This document shows positions 16,591 through 25,761 of a stretch of DNA of 58,834 bases, one piece after another (the first letter of the stretch is position 1; the number at the start of each line of letters is the position of its first letter). The stretch is from Sphingomonas sp. Its GTDB lineage: Bacteria > Pseudomonadota > Alphaproteobacteria > Sphingomonadales > Sphingomonadaceae. The notes beneath the pieces were generated by a model, which saw nothing but the letters and a program-made list of their open reading frames with translations, was not told where the DNA came from and did no database searches. The stretch spans positions 1 to 58,834 of the forward strand of contig NZ_JAIEPC010000012.1 in the NCBI RefSeq assembly GCF_019749955.1, in the 5' to 3' direction. Made by a program: the position numbers and the translations under genes.

Positions 16591-18104
16591 GCCGCCACCT
16601 GCTGATCGGCAGCGCAGTGCCGCGCGATGAACTCGGCGTGGTCGGGCAGGCGCCCGACCACTTGATCGACATGGCGTTTGGCGAGGCTCATAAATTCGGC
16701 AAGCTCCTCGGGGGAAAGCTGGTCGGCGAGTGGATGATAGCCGGCAGGTGTTACACCCTGGCCGACCAGCACCTGCAACCAGCCGACTTCGGTGAACAAT
16801 TCCTCATGCTCGCGAAACAGCCGCCCGTTCGCGCGAAACAGGTCGAGCTTGGCGGCGAGACTGTCGGGGATCGCCATGTCGCGGCACGCCGCCCAGAACC
16901 CACCGTCGCGGGCGTTGGCGTGGTAGTGCAAGATCAGGAAATCGCGGATCGCGCGCCATTCGAAGTCGGTCTGGCGATTGAATTCGGCGATATCGGCGGC
17001 GTCGAACCCGCGCGTCGGGAAGAGCTGGAGTAGCCGTGCGATCCCGGCCTGCACCAGATGGATGGAGGTTGATTCAAGCGGCTCCATAAACCCCGCCGCC
17101 AACCCCAGCGCGACGCAATTCTTCACCCAGGCAGCTTTCCGCTTGCCCGTCACGAACTTCAGCGGACGCGGATCGGCGAGCGGCGCGCCGTCGAGGTTGG
17201 CCAGCAATGTCTCAGCCGCCATATCGTCGCTCACGAAATCGCTGCAATAGACATAGCCATTGCCGGTGCGGTGCTGGAGCGGGATCCGCCATTGCCACCC
17301 GGCATCCCGTGCCGAAGCGCGGGTAAAAGGTGTCAGCGGGGCGACGCGCGCGCACGGCACGGCAAGCGCACGATTGCACGGCAGCCAGTGCGACCAATCC
17401 TCATAGCCCGCGTGCAGGGCCTCTTCGATCACCAGCCCGCGAAAGCCCGAGCAGTCGATGAACAAGTCGCCGTCGATGCGCGCACCGCTCGCAAGCGTCA
17501 CGCCTTCGACAAAGCCGTCGTCGGGGCGTAGGTGGACCGCGCCGATCCGCCCCTCGGTCCGCACCACGCCGCGCGCTTCGGCATAACGGCGCAGAAACGC
17601 GGCATAGAGCCCGGCGTCGAAGTGAAAGGCGTAATCATAGCCGCTCGGCAACTGCCCCGGTCGGTCACCGGGCGGCGCAAAGCGATGGCGCGCGGCGGCC
17701 TGAGCGGCGGACGAGAAGTCCCACAGCGATGCCGCGCCGCCCTGCGCCCGGTGCCGCAGCCAATAATGGTGGAAGGGCAGCAGCCCAAGCGGCCGCCCGA
17801 CCGACCCAAAGGCGTGGATATAGCGGCTGTCGGCGCCACTCCACCCGGCAAATTCGATGCCAAGCTTGAAGGTACCTTGTGTCGCCCGCACAAAGTCAGG
17901 CTCGTCGATGCCAAGCCCGGCGTTGAACAGCTTCAATTGCGGGATGGTCGCTTCGCCGACACCCACGGTGCCGATCTCGTCCGATTCGATCAGGCGGATA
18001 TCGGCAATCGCGCCCACGAACCGCGCGAGCGCGGCAGCCGCCATCCAGCCTGCCGTGCCGCCACCGATGATGACGATATTCCGCCGGCTGGCCTCGTTCA
18101 TCAT
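16587..18104 (-). CDS. Flavin-dependent (tryptophan-type) halogenase 2
   Basis: The product is 505 residues from the tandem ATG at 18104; a GTG precedes it. It keeps every diagnostic motif: GGGTAGW at 14-20, Lys80 (GTFK) matching PrnA Lys79, WQWRIP at 270-275, and EPLEST at 341-346 with Glu344 matching PrnA Glu346. It is closer to the canonical motif than halogenase 1, which has EPLEAT. It lies 63 bases after the TonB receptor gene and overlaps the amylase gene by four bases. Halogenase-like genes beside TonB-dependent receptors are recurrent in proteobacteria, and their native substrates are mostly unknown. Tryptophan itself is not assured as substrate. Confidence 0.88.
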   Translation of the reverse strand: MMNEASRRNIVIIGGGTAGWMAAAALARFVGAIADIRLIESDEIGTVGVGEATIPQLKLFNAGLGIDEPDFVRATQGTFKLGIEFAGWSGADSRYIHAFGSVGRPLGLLPFHHYWLRHRAQGGAASLWDFSSAAQAAARHRFAPPGDRPGQLPSGYDYAFHFDAGLYAAFLRRYAEARGVVRTEGRIGAVHLRPDDGFVEGVTLASGARIDGDLFIDCSGFRGLVIEEALHAGYEDWSHWLPCNRALAVPCARVAPLTPFTRASARDAGWQWRIPLQHRTGNGYVYCSDFVSDDMAAETLLANLDGAPLADPRPLKFVTGKRKAAWVKNCVALGLAAGFMEPLESTSIHLVQAGIARLLQLFPTRGFDAADIAEFNRQTDFEWRAIRDFLILHYHANARDGGFWAACRDMAIPDSLAAKLDLFRANGRLFREHEELFTEVGWLQVLVGQGVTPAGYHPLADQLSPEELAEFMSLAKRHVDQVVGRLPDHAEFIARHCAADQQVAA

Positions 18105-18167
18105 CACACTCTTCGCAAGGTTACGCCCGCTGCCGCACTGCGGCAGCGGGACGGTAAGCCAGGTTCG

Positions 18168-20924
18168 TCAGAACTTGAAGCCAGCGCCAAGAAAGTAGCG
18201 ACGGCCATAGACCTGATAATCGCGCACCAGCAGCGGATTGCCCTGAACGATGGTGGCAAAGCGCTCGTTGGTCAGATTCTGCGCCTGGAAGAACACCGAC
18301 ACCCCGGCCAGCGGACCAACCCTGCCAAAATCATAGCCGACCTGAGCGTCAACGAGGGTTTCAGGAACAGCGGTACGCACTTCGCGGTTAGCGCCAAAGC
18401 CCGACACCTCGGCGAGGAAGTCCGAGCGATAGCGCACACTGCCGCGCACCGAGAAGCCATATTGCTCCCAGAACAAGGTGCCGCTTGCGGTCCACTTCGA
18501 ATAGCCGGGGATCGCCTGGATCGCACCCAGATCGTTGCGGATACGCGAAATGCTATAACCGCCGCCACCGGTGACGCCGAAGCCGGTAAGCGCCGGGGTG
18601 ATCACTTCGAACGGGATCGTCGTCGACAGCTCAACGCCGTACAGCTCGCCGCCCCTGGTATTGACCGGCGCGTTCAGGATGCCGATCGTCGGGGTGCCCA
18701 CCGGCGTGTTCGGTGGCGTCGGAAAGCCACCATAATTGAAATTATTCAACCGACCGCCGAAGATATAATTTTCGAGCTGCTTGTAAAACAGCTGCACGGC
18801 GATGAAGCCTTTGCCGCCAAAATATTTTTCGAAATTGAGGTCAAAGGCATTGGCACGATAGGGCTGGAGCAACGGGTTACCGCCGCTACCCTGGATCAGC
18901 TGCGTCTGAGTGTTGTAACCATACTCGATCGCGACGCGCAGATCGTCGAGCCGCGGACGCTGGATTTCGCGTGCTGCCGCAAAGCGGACCACGAAGTCGT
19001 TCGGGAAGCGCGCCGAAATGTTGAAGCTCGGCAACAAATCGGTGTAGTTTGCGCCCAGGCTGATCTGCTGGCGCTGGCCACCGGGGAAAACCAGACCCGA
19101 AGACCGTTGATTGGTCGTCACGATCTGCAAGCCGAAATTGCCGGTGATCTGTGCCGCCCCAAGCTGCCCCTGCAGATTGCCCTGGATATAGGCCTGCATC
19201 AGCTTTTCGGAAATTCTATAGGCCTTGGCCAGAACATCGTTCGCGGTGGTGCGGCTTTCCAGCGTCAGAACGCCGGCGTTGAGCAGCTGGCGGGGATCAT
19301 AGCTGACGACCGGTCCGAGCCCGAGATAGGAGAGCTGCGTCGGCCGCTGCAGGAATTGCGTCGGGATGGCGAGCGAAGTCGCACCATTGGCCAATCGGAT
19401 GAACGATTCATCAGGAGTCAGCGATTTGTTGCGATCGATATAGCCCAGGCCGAACTCAACCGACTTGATGAAGAAATCGCTGCCGAATTCATGTTCGACC
19501 TTAAGCCGATACTGTTTGAGATCGTCCTGCACGATGCGGTTGTTGAAGTAACCCGCCTGCGGCACCGTGCCGCCGCCCCAGCCGAGCGGATCGGTCAGCC
19601 GGACAACATTGGGATCGCTGTAGTTGAGCGTGCTGGAATAAAACGCACCCGTCGGGCGCAGCTCGAACCCGATCGAACCGGCCGGGCTGGTGCCGAGCGG
19701 AAAACCGGGCCGTGCATCGTCGCCGTTGAAACCCGTGCCCGAATAGCTTTCAAAGATCAGCTCGTTGCGATCGGTGCGCGAATAGCCGAAGTCGAACGAC
19801 GCGCTCCAGCCGTCATTGCCCTTCCAGGCGATATTGTAGCCCAGCGACGTCAGCTGTGCATTGCGCTCGGCGGGATCGTTGCGAACCACCCCGCGGACAT
19901 TGTCGAACCTGCCCGACGTAACGACGCCGTTCACGACCCGCGTGTTGGTGGCCGGCAACACGTTGAAGCCGCCGCCGAAACCGAGCGGCAATTCGATGCC
20001 GCGACCAATCGAGTTATCCCTGAAATCCGAATAGAAACCATCGAGCGTCATGGTCAGTTCGGGGCGCGGGCGCCACTGCACCGTGCCGACGAAGCCGAAG
20101 CGGCTGAGCTGGTTCGAGCGCACGAACGACCGATTGCCGCCGATCAGAAACGGTGCGCCCGCCGAACCATTGCCAGCATAACCCCAGCTGTTGAATTCCT
20201 GAAACTGATCGGGCTCGTTGAGATATGACGCTGCCAGCGAAATGCCGAGTGTGTTGTTGAAGAACTGATCGACATAAGTGGCGTTCACGCGATAGCCGAA
20301 GTTTGTCGATCCGGCGTTCAGCGCCCCAAGCTCGGCATTGACGCCGCGCGCACCGATGGCGATCACGCGCTTGTTGACGTCGAGCGGGCGGATCGTGCGG
20401 ATGTCGACCGTGCCGGCCAGGCCCTGACCGATCAGCGAAGCGACCGGCGTTTTGTAGACCACGACCTGACTGACGACTTCCGACGGATACTGGTCGAATT
20501 CGACCGCACGCGCGTCGCCGGTCGAGGTCTGTTCGCGACCGTTGAGCAACGTCGTCGACAGATCGGGACCAAAACCGCGGATCGAGATGACGTTGGCACG
20601 GCCATTGAGGCGCTGCGTCGTCAAACCGGGCAGGCGCGCAATCGATTCGGCGATCGATGCGTCGGGCAGCTTGCCGATGTCCTCGGCCGTCACCGATTCG
20701 ACGATCTGGTCGATCTTCTTCTTGGTGTTGGTCGCGCTTTCGAGTGACTTTTTGAACCCGGTGACGATGACATCGTCTTTTTCCGCTGCGGCTGCATCAT
20801 CGGCGGGGGCCGGCGCGGTCTGGGCAAAGGCAGCTGAGGCAGTCGTTGCCATCAAGCCGATCGCCAGCGCGCGCAGACCGCCGCGCATCGTTTTTTCAGC
20901 GAAAGCGGATTTGCTACGGATCAT
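18168..20924 (-). CDS. TonB-dependent receptor for alpha-glucans (MalA-like)
   Basis: The product is 918 residues with a signal peptide ending near AAFAQ (about 35). A TonB-box-like segment (DDVIVTGFKKSL) lies at about 50-61, followed by the plug domain with DIGKLPDASIAESIARLPG and an RGFGPD loop, and a 22-strand barrel ending in a C-terminal Phe (FLGAGFKF). It is the first gene of the operon. From the neighbouring amylases and glucosidases I infer active uptake of maltodextrins across the outer membrane, like MalA of Caulobacter. Ribosome site and start: GGAGGGGCAACAAGAAG then ATG 20924. Regulation is probably by the divergent LacI-type protein. Confidence 0.9.
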   Translation of the reverse strand: MIRSKSAFAEKTMRGGLRALAIGLMATTASAAFAQTAPAPADDAAAAEKDDVIVTGFKKSLESATNTKKKIDQIVESVTAEDIGKLPDASIAESIARLPGLTTQRLNGRANVISIRGFGPDLSTTLLNGREQTSTGDARAVEFDQYPSEVVSQVVVYKTPVASLIGQGLAGTVDIRTIRPLDVNKRVIAIGARGVNAELGALNAGSTNFGYRVNATYVDQFFNNTLGISLAASYLNEPDQFQEFNSWGYAGNGSAGAPFLIGGNRSFVRSNQLSRFGFVGTVQWRPRPELTMTLDGFYSDFRDNSIGRGIELPLGFGGGFNVLPATNTRVVNGVVTSGRFDNVRGVVRNDPAERNAQLTSLGYNIAWKGNDGWSASFDFGYSRTDRNELIFESYSGTGFNGDDARPGFPLGTSPAGSIGFELRPTGAFYSSTLNYSDPNVVRLTDPLGWGGGTVPQAGYFNNRIVQDDLKQYRLKVEHEFGSDFFIKSVEFGLGYIDRNKSLTPDESFIRLANGATSLAIPTQFLQRPTQLSYLGLGPVVSYDPRQLLNAGVLTLESRTTANDVLAKAYRISEKLMQAYIQGNLQGQLGAAQITGNFGLQIVTTNQRSSGLVFPGGQRQQISLGANYTDLLPSFNISARFPNDFVVRFAAAREIQRPRLDDLRVAIEYGYNTQTQLIQGSGGNPLLQPYRANAFDLNFEKYFGGKGFIAVQLFYKQLENYIFGGRLNNFNYGGFPTPPNTPVGTPTIGILNAPVNTRGGELYGVELSTTIPFEVITPALTGFGVTGGGGYSISRIRNDLGAIQAIPGYSKWTASGTLFWEQYGFSVRGSVRYRSDFLAEVSGFGANREVRTAVPETLVDAQVGYDFGRVGPLAGVSVFFQAQNLTNERFATIVQGNPLLVRDYQVYGRRYFLGAGFKF

Positions 20925-21029
20925 CTTCTTGTTGCCCCTCCTGATGGCCCATCTCCGCTTCTAACGGTAGATCGGGGCCGTGGTGATCGAAGCGCCTATA
21001 TGCGCCCCAAATTTCTTCGTGTGCCTGAA

Positions 21030-21071
21030 TGTGGCTATGCGGCCACAAAGCCAACAACATTACATACGTAT
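21030..21071. promoter_or_regulatory. Candidate LacI-family operators between receptor and regulator genes
   Basis: The 239-base divergent spacer (20925-21163) holds two palindromes. TGTGGC (21030-21035) is separated by six bases from its complement GCCACA (21042-21047), and ATACGTAT (21064-21071) is a perfect 8-bp palindrome. LacI-type repressors bind symmetric sites of about 14-18 bases near promoters, so either could be the operator for the regulator at 21164. A further GC-palindromic stretch (GCGCCTATATGCGCC near 20994-21008) is close to where the receptor promoter should be. No binding site is proven. Confidence 0.35.
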
Positions 21072-21163
21072 TCAATAAGCCCCTTCCCCCTGCCGGGGCG
21101 GGTGGTTAGCGTGGCGCAACGACCAGGGAGACTGGCGGCACAGGAGAGGCGCAGCGCCGCCGC

Positions 21164-22186
21164 ATGAAGGAAAAACCGACCTCTTTCGATATCGCGCAGC
21201 TCGCGGGCGTGTCCCAGCCGACGGTGTCGCGCGCGCTGTCGGGTAGCCCTTCGGTCAGCGAGGCGACGCGCAAGCGGATCGAGGCGATCGCGCGGCAGTT
21301 GAACTACACCGTCGACAAGAACGCGTCGTCGCTGCGGCGCGGCCAGTCGAACACGCTGGCGCTGCTGTTTTTCGAGGATCCGACGCCTGACCAGTCACTG
21401 ATCAATCCGTTCTTCCTGTCGATGCTCGGCATGATCACGCGCACCTGCGCGTTGCGCGGCTATGACCTGCTCACTTCGTTCCAGCAGATGTCGAGCGACT
21501 GGCACGTCGCTTATGAAGACAGCCACAAGGCCGATGGCATCATCCTGCTGGGTTACGGCGATTATGAGGAGTATCGCGCGCGGCTCGACATGCTGATCGC
21601 GCAGCGCACGCATTTCGTCCGCTGGGGATCGGTGCAGGCGGGCGAGCCCGGCACGGTGATCGGCTGCGACAATTTTTCGGGCGGGCGCGATGCAGCGGCG
21701 CATCTGATCGCGAACGGCCGACGGCGGATTGCCTTCATCGGCCAGGCATCGAGCCATTACCCCGAATTCGACGATCGCCATCGCGGATCGTGCACCGCGC
21801 AGCGCGCCGCCGGGATCGAACCCGATCCGGCGCTGGTGGTCGATGCGCTCAACACCCAGCAGGCGGGCTATGACGCGGTCGGTGTCCTGATCGCGCGCGG
21901 AACCCCCTTCGACGCGATCTTCGCCGCATCGGACACAATCGCGATCGGTGCGCTGGCAGCACTGGAAGAGGCAGGGCTGCGCGTCCCCGGCGATATCGCG
22001 GTGGTCGGCTTTGACGATATCCCGGCAGCGAGCCTCACCCATCCGCCGCTGACGACGATCGCGCAAAATTATCTCGCGGCGGGCGAAGTGCTCGTCGACA
22101 CGTTGCTCGGGCTGATCCGCGACGAACCGGTGGCCAGCGTCACCCTCCCCGGGCGGCTGGTCGTGCGGCGCTCAAGCGGCACCTGA
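21164..22186 (+). CDS. LacI-family transcriptional regulator of the alpha-glucan locus
   Basis: The product is 340 residues. The N-terminal helix-turn-helix is canonical (SFDIAQLAGVSQPTVSRALSG, about residues 7-27), followed by a hinge (NYTVDKNASSLRRGQSNTLALLF) and a periplasmic-binding-protein-like effector domain ending with the usual VVGFDDIPAASLTHPPLTTI. It is transcribed divergently from the receptor operon and is followed 51 bases later by the porin-like gene. By analogy with MalI/MalR-type regulators it is likely a repressor relieved by maltose or a maltodextrin. The effector is inferred from context only. Confidence 0.9.
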   Translation: MKEKPTSFDIAQLAGVSQPTVSRALSGSPSVSEATRKRIEAIARQLNYTVDKNASSLRRGQSNTLALLFFEDPTPDQSLINPFFLSMLGMITRTCALRGYDLLTSFQQMSSDWHVAYEDSHKADGIILLGYGDYEEYRARLDMLIAQRTHFVRWGSVQAGEPGTVIGCDNFSGGRDAAAHLIANGRRRIAFIGQASSHYPEFDDRHRGSCTAQRAAGIEPDPALVVDALNTQQAGYDAVGVLIARGTPFDAIFAASDTIAIGALAALEEAGLRVPGDIAVVGFDDIPAASLTHPPLTTIAQNYLAAGEVLVDTLLGLIRDEPVASVTLPGRLVVRRSSGT

Positions 22187-22236
22187 AGGGGACGCAGGTA
22201 CGCCGCCGCCGCTGGTCGAATCTGGTCGCAACGATT

Positions 22237-23490
22237 ATGCCCACCAGCATGCGAGGGGCCAGCATCCAATCGCGCTCGCGTACCCTGCTCAGCGCCGCTT
22301 TGGCGCTCGCCTGCGCGACACCCGCCATCGCGCAGGACCAACGCCCAAGCGGCGGACCCAAATCGGCGAACGAACGCATGGTCGAGGAGAAGACCAAGCC
22401 GATTGTGCTGTCGGCCGTCTATACCGCCGAGGTCGACGGCAATGTCGACGGTGGCCTCGCGCGCGGGGTGCGCTATCTCGACAATCTCGACCTGCAGATC
22501 GCCGCCGACGCCGACCGGCTGATCGGCTGGCGCGGTGCGCGCGCGTTCGTCTATCTGCTGTATAACAACGGTACGTCCTTCTCGTCATCGCTGGTCGGCG
22601 ACTATCAGACGGTGTCGAATATCGAGACCGGCATCCGCGCGCTGCGCCTGTTCGAGGCATGGATCGAGCAGGATATCGGCGCATCGGCCTCGATCAAGGC
22701 CGGGCTGTACAATCTCAACTCGGAATTCGACACGACCCAGAGCGGCGCGCTGTTCCTGCTGTCGTCGCACGGGATCGGGCCTGATTTCTCGCAATCGGGC
22801 CAAAATGGCCCGTCGATCTTTCCGGTGACGTCGCTTGGCGTGCGCGGCGAGTTGCGGATCGGCCAGCGCTGGCGCGCGCGCGTCGCGGTGCTTGACGGCG
22901 TGTCCGGCGACCCTGCGCGGCCTGCGCGCACGGCGGTCAGTCTGTCGGGGAGCGATGGCGCGCTGATCGTCGGCGAGGTCGATTACCGGCGCGGCGGCAC
23001 CAAGGCAGCGATCGGCGGCTGGGCTTACACATCGCGCTTCGATGACGTGCTCGCGGGCGCGGGGGCGCCATCGGGGCGCGGCAATCACGGCGCCTATGCG
23101 CTGGTCGAGCATCGCCTGCACGGCGGCATCGACGATGATCCGGCGGGGCTGTCGGGCTGGGTCCGCTTCGGGATCGCCGACCCACGGTATAATCCGGTGG
23201 TGAGCTATTTGGGCGGCGGCATCGTCCAGAGCGGCATTGGCAAACGCCGCGACGATCAGGTCGGGGTCTCGATTGCGGTTGCCAACTTCAGCGAGCGATA
23301 CCGCCGCGCGCAGGCGCTGGCGGGCACCCCGTCCGATCGCCGTGAGGTGATCTTCGAGGCGACCTACAAACTCACACTGACGGACTGGCTGAGCGTCCAG
23401 CCGGATCTGCAATATGTCGTCAACCCCGGCGGCCAGCCGACGGTCGGCGATGCAACCGTGATCGCGCTGCGCGTCAGGATCGGGCGCTGA
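22237..23490 (+). CDS. Outer-membrane carbohydrate-selective porin, OprB-like
   Basis: The product is 417 residues with a signal peptide ending at about residue 33 (ALACATPAIAQ). The mature chain has alternating amphipathic beta pattern, aromatic girdle positions, segments such as LFEAWIEQDIGASASIKAGLYNLNSEFD and LLSSHGIGPDFSQSGQNGPSIFP, and a basic end, features of the OprB family. OprB porins pass glucose and other sugars. ATG 22237 and an in-frame ATG at 22249 are both possible starts. Its position between the regulator and a disaccharide transporter supports a passive sugar-entry role alongside the TonB-dependent receptor. Confidence 0.8.
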   Translation: MPTSMRGASIQSRSRTLLSAALALACATPAIAQDQRPSGGPKSANERMVEEKTKPIVLSAVYTAEVDGNVDGGLARGVRYLDNLDLQIAADADRLIGWRGARAFVYLLYNNGTSFSSSLVGDYQTVSNIETGIRALRLFEAWIEQDIGASASIKAGLYNLNSEFDTTQSGALFLLSSHGIGPDFSQSGQNGPSIFPVTSLGVRGELRIGQRWRARVAVLDGVSGDPARPARTAVSLSGSDGALIVGEVDYRRGGTKAAIGGWAYTSRFDDVLAGAGAPSGRGNHGAYALVEHRLHGGIDDDPAGLSGWVRFGIADPRYNPVVSYLGGGIVQSGIGKRRDDQVGVSIAVANFSERYRRAQALAGTPSDRREVIFEATYKLTLTDWLSVQPDLQYVVNPGGQPTVGDATVIALRVRIGR

Positions 23491-23523
23491 CGCAACGCTT
23501 GTGTTTGCTCACTCATTCTCAGA

Positions 23524-23613
23524 CCGTTCGTGCTGAGCTTGTCGAAGCTCCGCCCTTCTTCTTCGACCTGATCGCAAAAGAAGGACGGCCCTTCGACAAG
23601 CTCAGGGCAAGCG
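23524..23613. repeat. Palindromic intergenic repeat, CTGAGCTTGTCGAAG family, copy 1
   Basis: The left arm TTCGTGCTGAGCTTGTCGAAG (23527-23547) and the right arm CTTCGACAAGCTCAGGGC (from 23591) form a large inverted repeat around a second inner inverted repeat (CGCCCTTCTTCTT against AAGAAGGACGG-type sequence). The same element occurs at 28388 and 32532, always between genes. It resembles the REP/BIME elements common in sphingomonads. The rest of the 262-base spacer before the transporter shows nothing else I can name. Confidence 0.8.
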
Positions 23614-23752
23614 GGTTGTGTGGGGCGACAATTGCTGCAACCTCACAGGCCACGCACGCCACGCATTCGAATTCAGTCAGCACCGGGATTGCCGCTAGGC
23701 GCTCACCCTGCCACGCTTGCTGCAACAAAACAGAAAAAATCGGGGAGATACC

Positions 23753-25258
23753 GTGAGCGAGCGGCCACGCCAGTCAGCCTTGGGGCTTTGGAACATCTCA
23801 TTCGGATTCTTCGGCATCCAGATCGGCTTTGCGCTGCAAAACGCGAATATGAGCCGGATTTTCCAGACGCTGTCGCCGGATGACCCCAACATCCTCAACA
23901 AGCTGCCCGCGCTGTGGGTCGCCGCACCGCTCACCGGTCTGCTGGTCCAGCCGATCATCGGGCACATGTCGGACCGTACCTGGCTTGGCGCGCTCGGGCG
24001 ACGGCGGCCCTATTTCCTGACCGGGGCAATCCTCGCCGCGCTGTCGCTGTTCATCATGCCGCTCGCGCCCGCGCTGCTGTTTGCCGCCTTCATGCTGTGG
24101 ATACTCGACGCCTCGCTCAACATCTCGATGGAGCCGTTTCGCGCGTTCGTCGGCGACATGCTGCCCAAGGATCAGCATGCGTCAGGCTATGCGGTCCAGA
24201 CGGCGTTTATCGGTGCCGGCGCGGTGGTTGGCTCGATCTTCCCCAAATTGCTCGAATGGGCGGGCGTCGCCAACACGGCTGCTGCGGGGACGATTCCCGA
24301 CACGGTGCGCTACGCTTTCTGGTTCGGCGGTGCCGCGTTGCTGATCGCGGTCGTGTGGACGGTGGTGTCAACACGCGAGTACAGCCCCGACGAAATGGCG
24401 GCGTTCGACGGCGGCCATACACACGACCAGGGCGAGACAATCCGCCTGCTCGCCGCGCGCACGCTGACGAGCAGTTTTGCGTGGGTCGCGGGCGGTATCG
24501 CGGTATTACTCTTCGTCTATCGCTTTGCGCTCCAGCAGGAAATGTACCTGCTCGGCGGCCTGCTGATCGCTTACGGCATCGCGAGCATTATCGCGATCCG
24601 GCTCGCCCGCGCCGGGCGCGGGGCGTCGATGCTCGGGCATATCGTCGGCGACTTTTCGGGCATGCCGGTGCTGATGAAGCGGCTCGCGCTGGTCCAGTTC
24701 TTCAGCTGGTCGGCGCTGTTCATCATGTGGATCAACACGACCGCAATCGTCGCGCAATATTCCTATGGGACAAGCGACACGACGAGCGCGGCGTTCCAGC
24801 GCGCGGGCAATTGGGTCGATGTGCTGTTCGCGACCTATAATGGCGTCTCGGCGGTTGCAGCGCTGACATTGCTGCCACTGCTCGCGCGCCGGTTCGGCAA
24901 GGTACGCACGCATATGATCGGCCTGCTCTGCGGCGCGGCGGGCTATGCCAGCTTCTTCTTCATCCGCTCGCCCGAACTGCTGCTGATCAGCGAAGTCGGG
25001 ATCGGCATCGCCTGGGCGTCGATTATTGCGATGCCCTATGCAATCCTCGCCTCGTCACTGCCGCAGGCCAAGCTCGGCATTTACATGGGGCTGTTCAATG
25101 TTTTCATCGTCATCCCGCAACTGTTGGTCTCGACGCTGATGGGATCGGCGATGAAGGCCTGGTTTCCGGGGCAGCCGATCTGGACAATGGCATTTGCGGC
25201 CGGGGTGATGGTGCTCGCAGCCCTCGCGACGCTGCGCGTGCAGGAGGAAGCACGCTAA
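23753..25258 (+). CDS. MFS disaccharide transporter, SLC45/MalY-like
   Basis: The product is 501 residues from GTG 23753, preceded by GGGGAG at 23742-23747; the frame extends upstream to 23717 without a good site. About 12 membrane spans are visible. LQNANMSRIFQTLSPDD, the loop GALGRRRPYFLTGAI and MEPFRAFVGDMLP are typical of the sucrose/maltose:proton symporter group that includes Caulobacter MalY. It would import maltose or small maltodextrins from the periplasm for the cytoplasmic GH13 alpha-glucosidase. It ends the regulatory wing of the locus and overlaps the convergent small membrane-protein gene by four bases. Confidence 0.85.
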   Translation: MSERPRQSALGLWNISFGFFGIQIGFALQNANMSRIFQTLSPDDPNILNKLPALWVAAPLTGLLVQPIIGHMSDRTWLGALGRRRPYFLTGAILAALSLFIMPLAPALLFAAFMLWILDASLNISMEPFRAFVGDMLPKDQHASGYAVQTAFIGAGAVVGSIFPKLLEWAGVANTAAAGTIPDTVRYAFWFGGAALLIAVVWTVVSTREYSPDEMAAFDGGHTHDQGETIRLLAARTLTSSFAWVAGGIAVLLFVYRFALQQEMYLLGGLLIAYGIASIIAIRLARAGRGASMLGHIVGDFSGMPVLMKRLALVQFFSWSALFIMWINTTAIVAQYSYGTSDTTSAAFQRAGNWVDVLFATYNGVSAVAALTLLPLLARRFGKVRTHMIGLLCGAAGYASFFFIRSPELLLISEVGIGIAWASIIAMPYAILASSLPQAKLGIYMGLFNVFIVIPQLLVSTLMGSAMKAWFPGQPIWTMAFAAGVMVLAALATLRVQEEAR

Positions 25259-25650
25259 CTGCCCACCGGCGGGGGCACGAGGCCGATCGCTTTCATCGCC
25301 ACCGCCTGCACGGTCATCACCACCAGCCAGTGCAGCGCCTCGCTGATCACGCCGCCCACAGCCACGCGGCGATGCGCGAGGCTGATCGCGACGGCGGGCA
25401 GCACGAACCCCGCCCAGATCACGACAGCGCTGCCGATCGCCATCACCCAGGGATCGGCCTTGGGCGGGGCGAGGATCAGCGCCCCCGCCAGGATCGCCGC
25501 CAGCCAGAATTCGCCTGCCGCCGCCAGCGCGACGGTGCCACCACCAATCCGCCCGCCACCGCCGAGCGTTACATGCCACGCATAGCCAATCGCCAGGCCA
25601 ATGATCGTCGCGACCGCGATCGGCAGCAGATTGAGCAGAATATAGATCAT
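25255..25650 (-). CDS. Small integral membrane protein, DUF1761-like
   Basis: The product is 131 residues with four hydrophobic segments at about 4-24, 42-62, 70-92 and 103-122. The pattern AIGYAWHVTLGG near the first span and ISEALHWLVVMTVQAV near the last resembles DUF1761 proteins, whose function is unknown. ATG 25650 has GAGAGGCG upstream. It is convergent with the MFS gene, sharing four bases at the 3' ends, and is separately transcribed. No catalytic residues are visible. Confidence 0.65.
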   Translation of the reverse strand: MIYILLNLLPIAVATIIGLAIGYAWHVTLGGGGRIGGGTVALAAAGEFWLAAILAGALILAPPKADPWVMAIGSAVVIWAGFVLPAVAISLAHRRVAVGGVISEALHWLVVMTVQAVAMKAIGLVPPPVGS

Positions 25651-25761
25651 ATGTTGCGCCTCTCGCTGCCGGGGTGCCCGATCACACCCCCGTCAAATTT
25701 ACCCTAAACGCTTCGCCCGCCTCAAAGAATAGCTTAACCAACGCGCGGTATAGACTGCGGC

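Noticed and set aside
13643..16605. Two long plus-strand frames (488 and 512 codons) opposite the GH13 genes
   Set aside because: Both are shadows: no family resemblance, and the opposite strand holds all GH13 catalytic residues.
8680..18104. Halogenases as part of a natural-product biosynthetic cluster
   Set aside because: There is no NRPS, PKS, tailoring enzyme, resistance gene or flavin reductase in the window; all neighbours are glycan-utilisation genes.
17532..20228. Long plus-strand frame of 898 codons opposite the TonB receptor
   Set aside because: It has no ribosome site, no domain and an Arg/Ala-biased composition typical of the antisense of a GC-rich gene; the receptor on the other strand is fully convincing.
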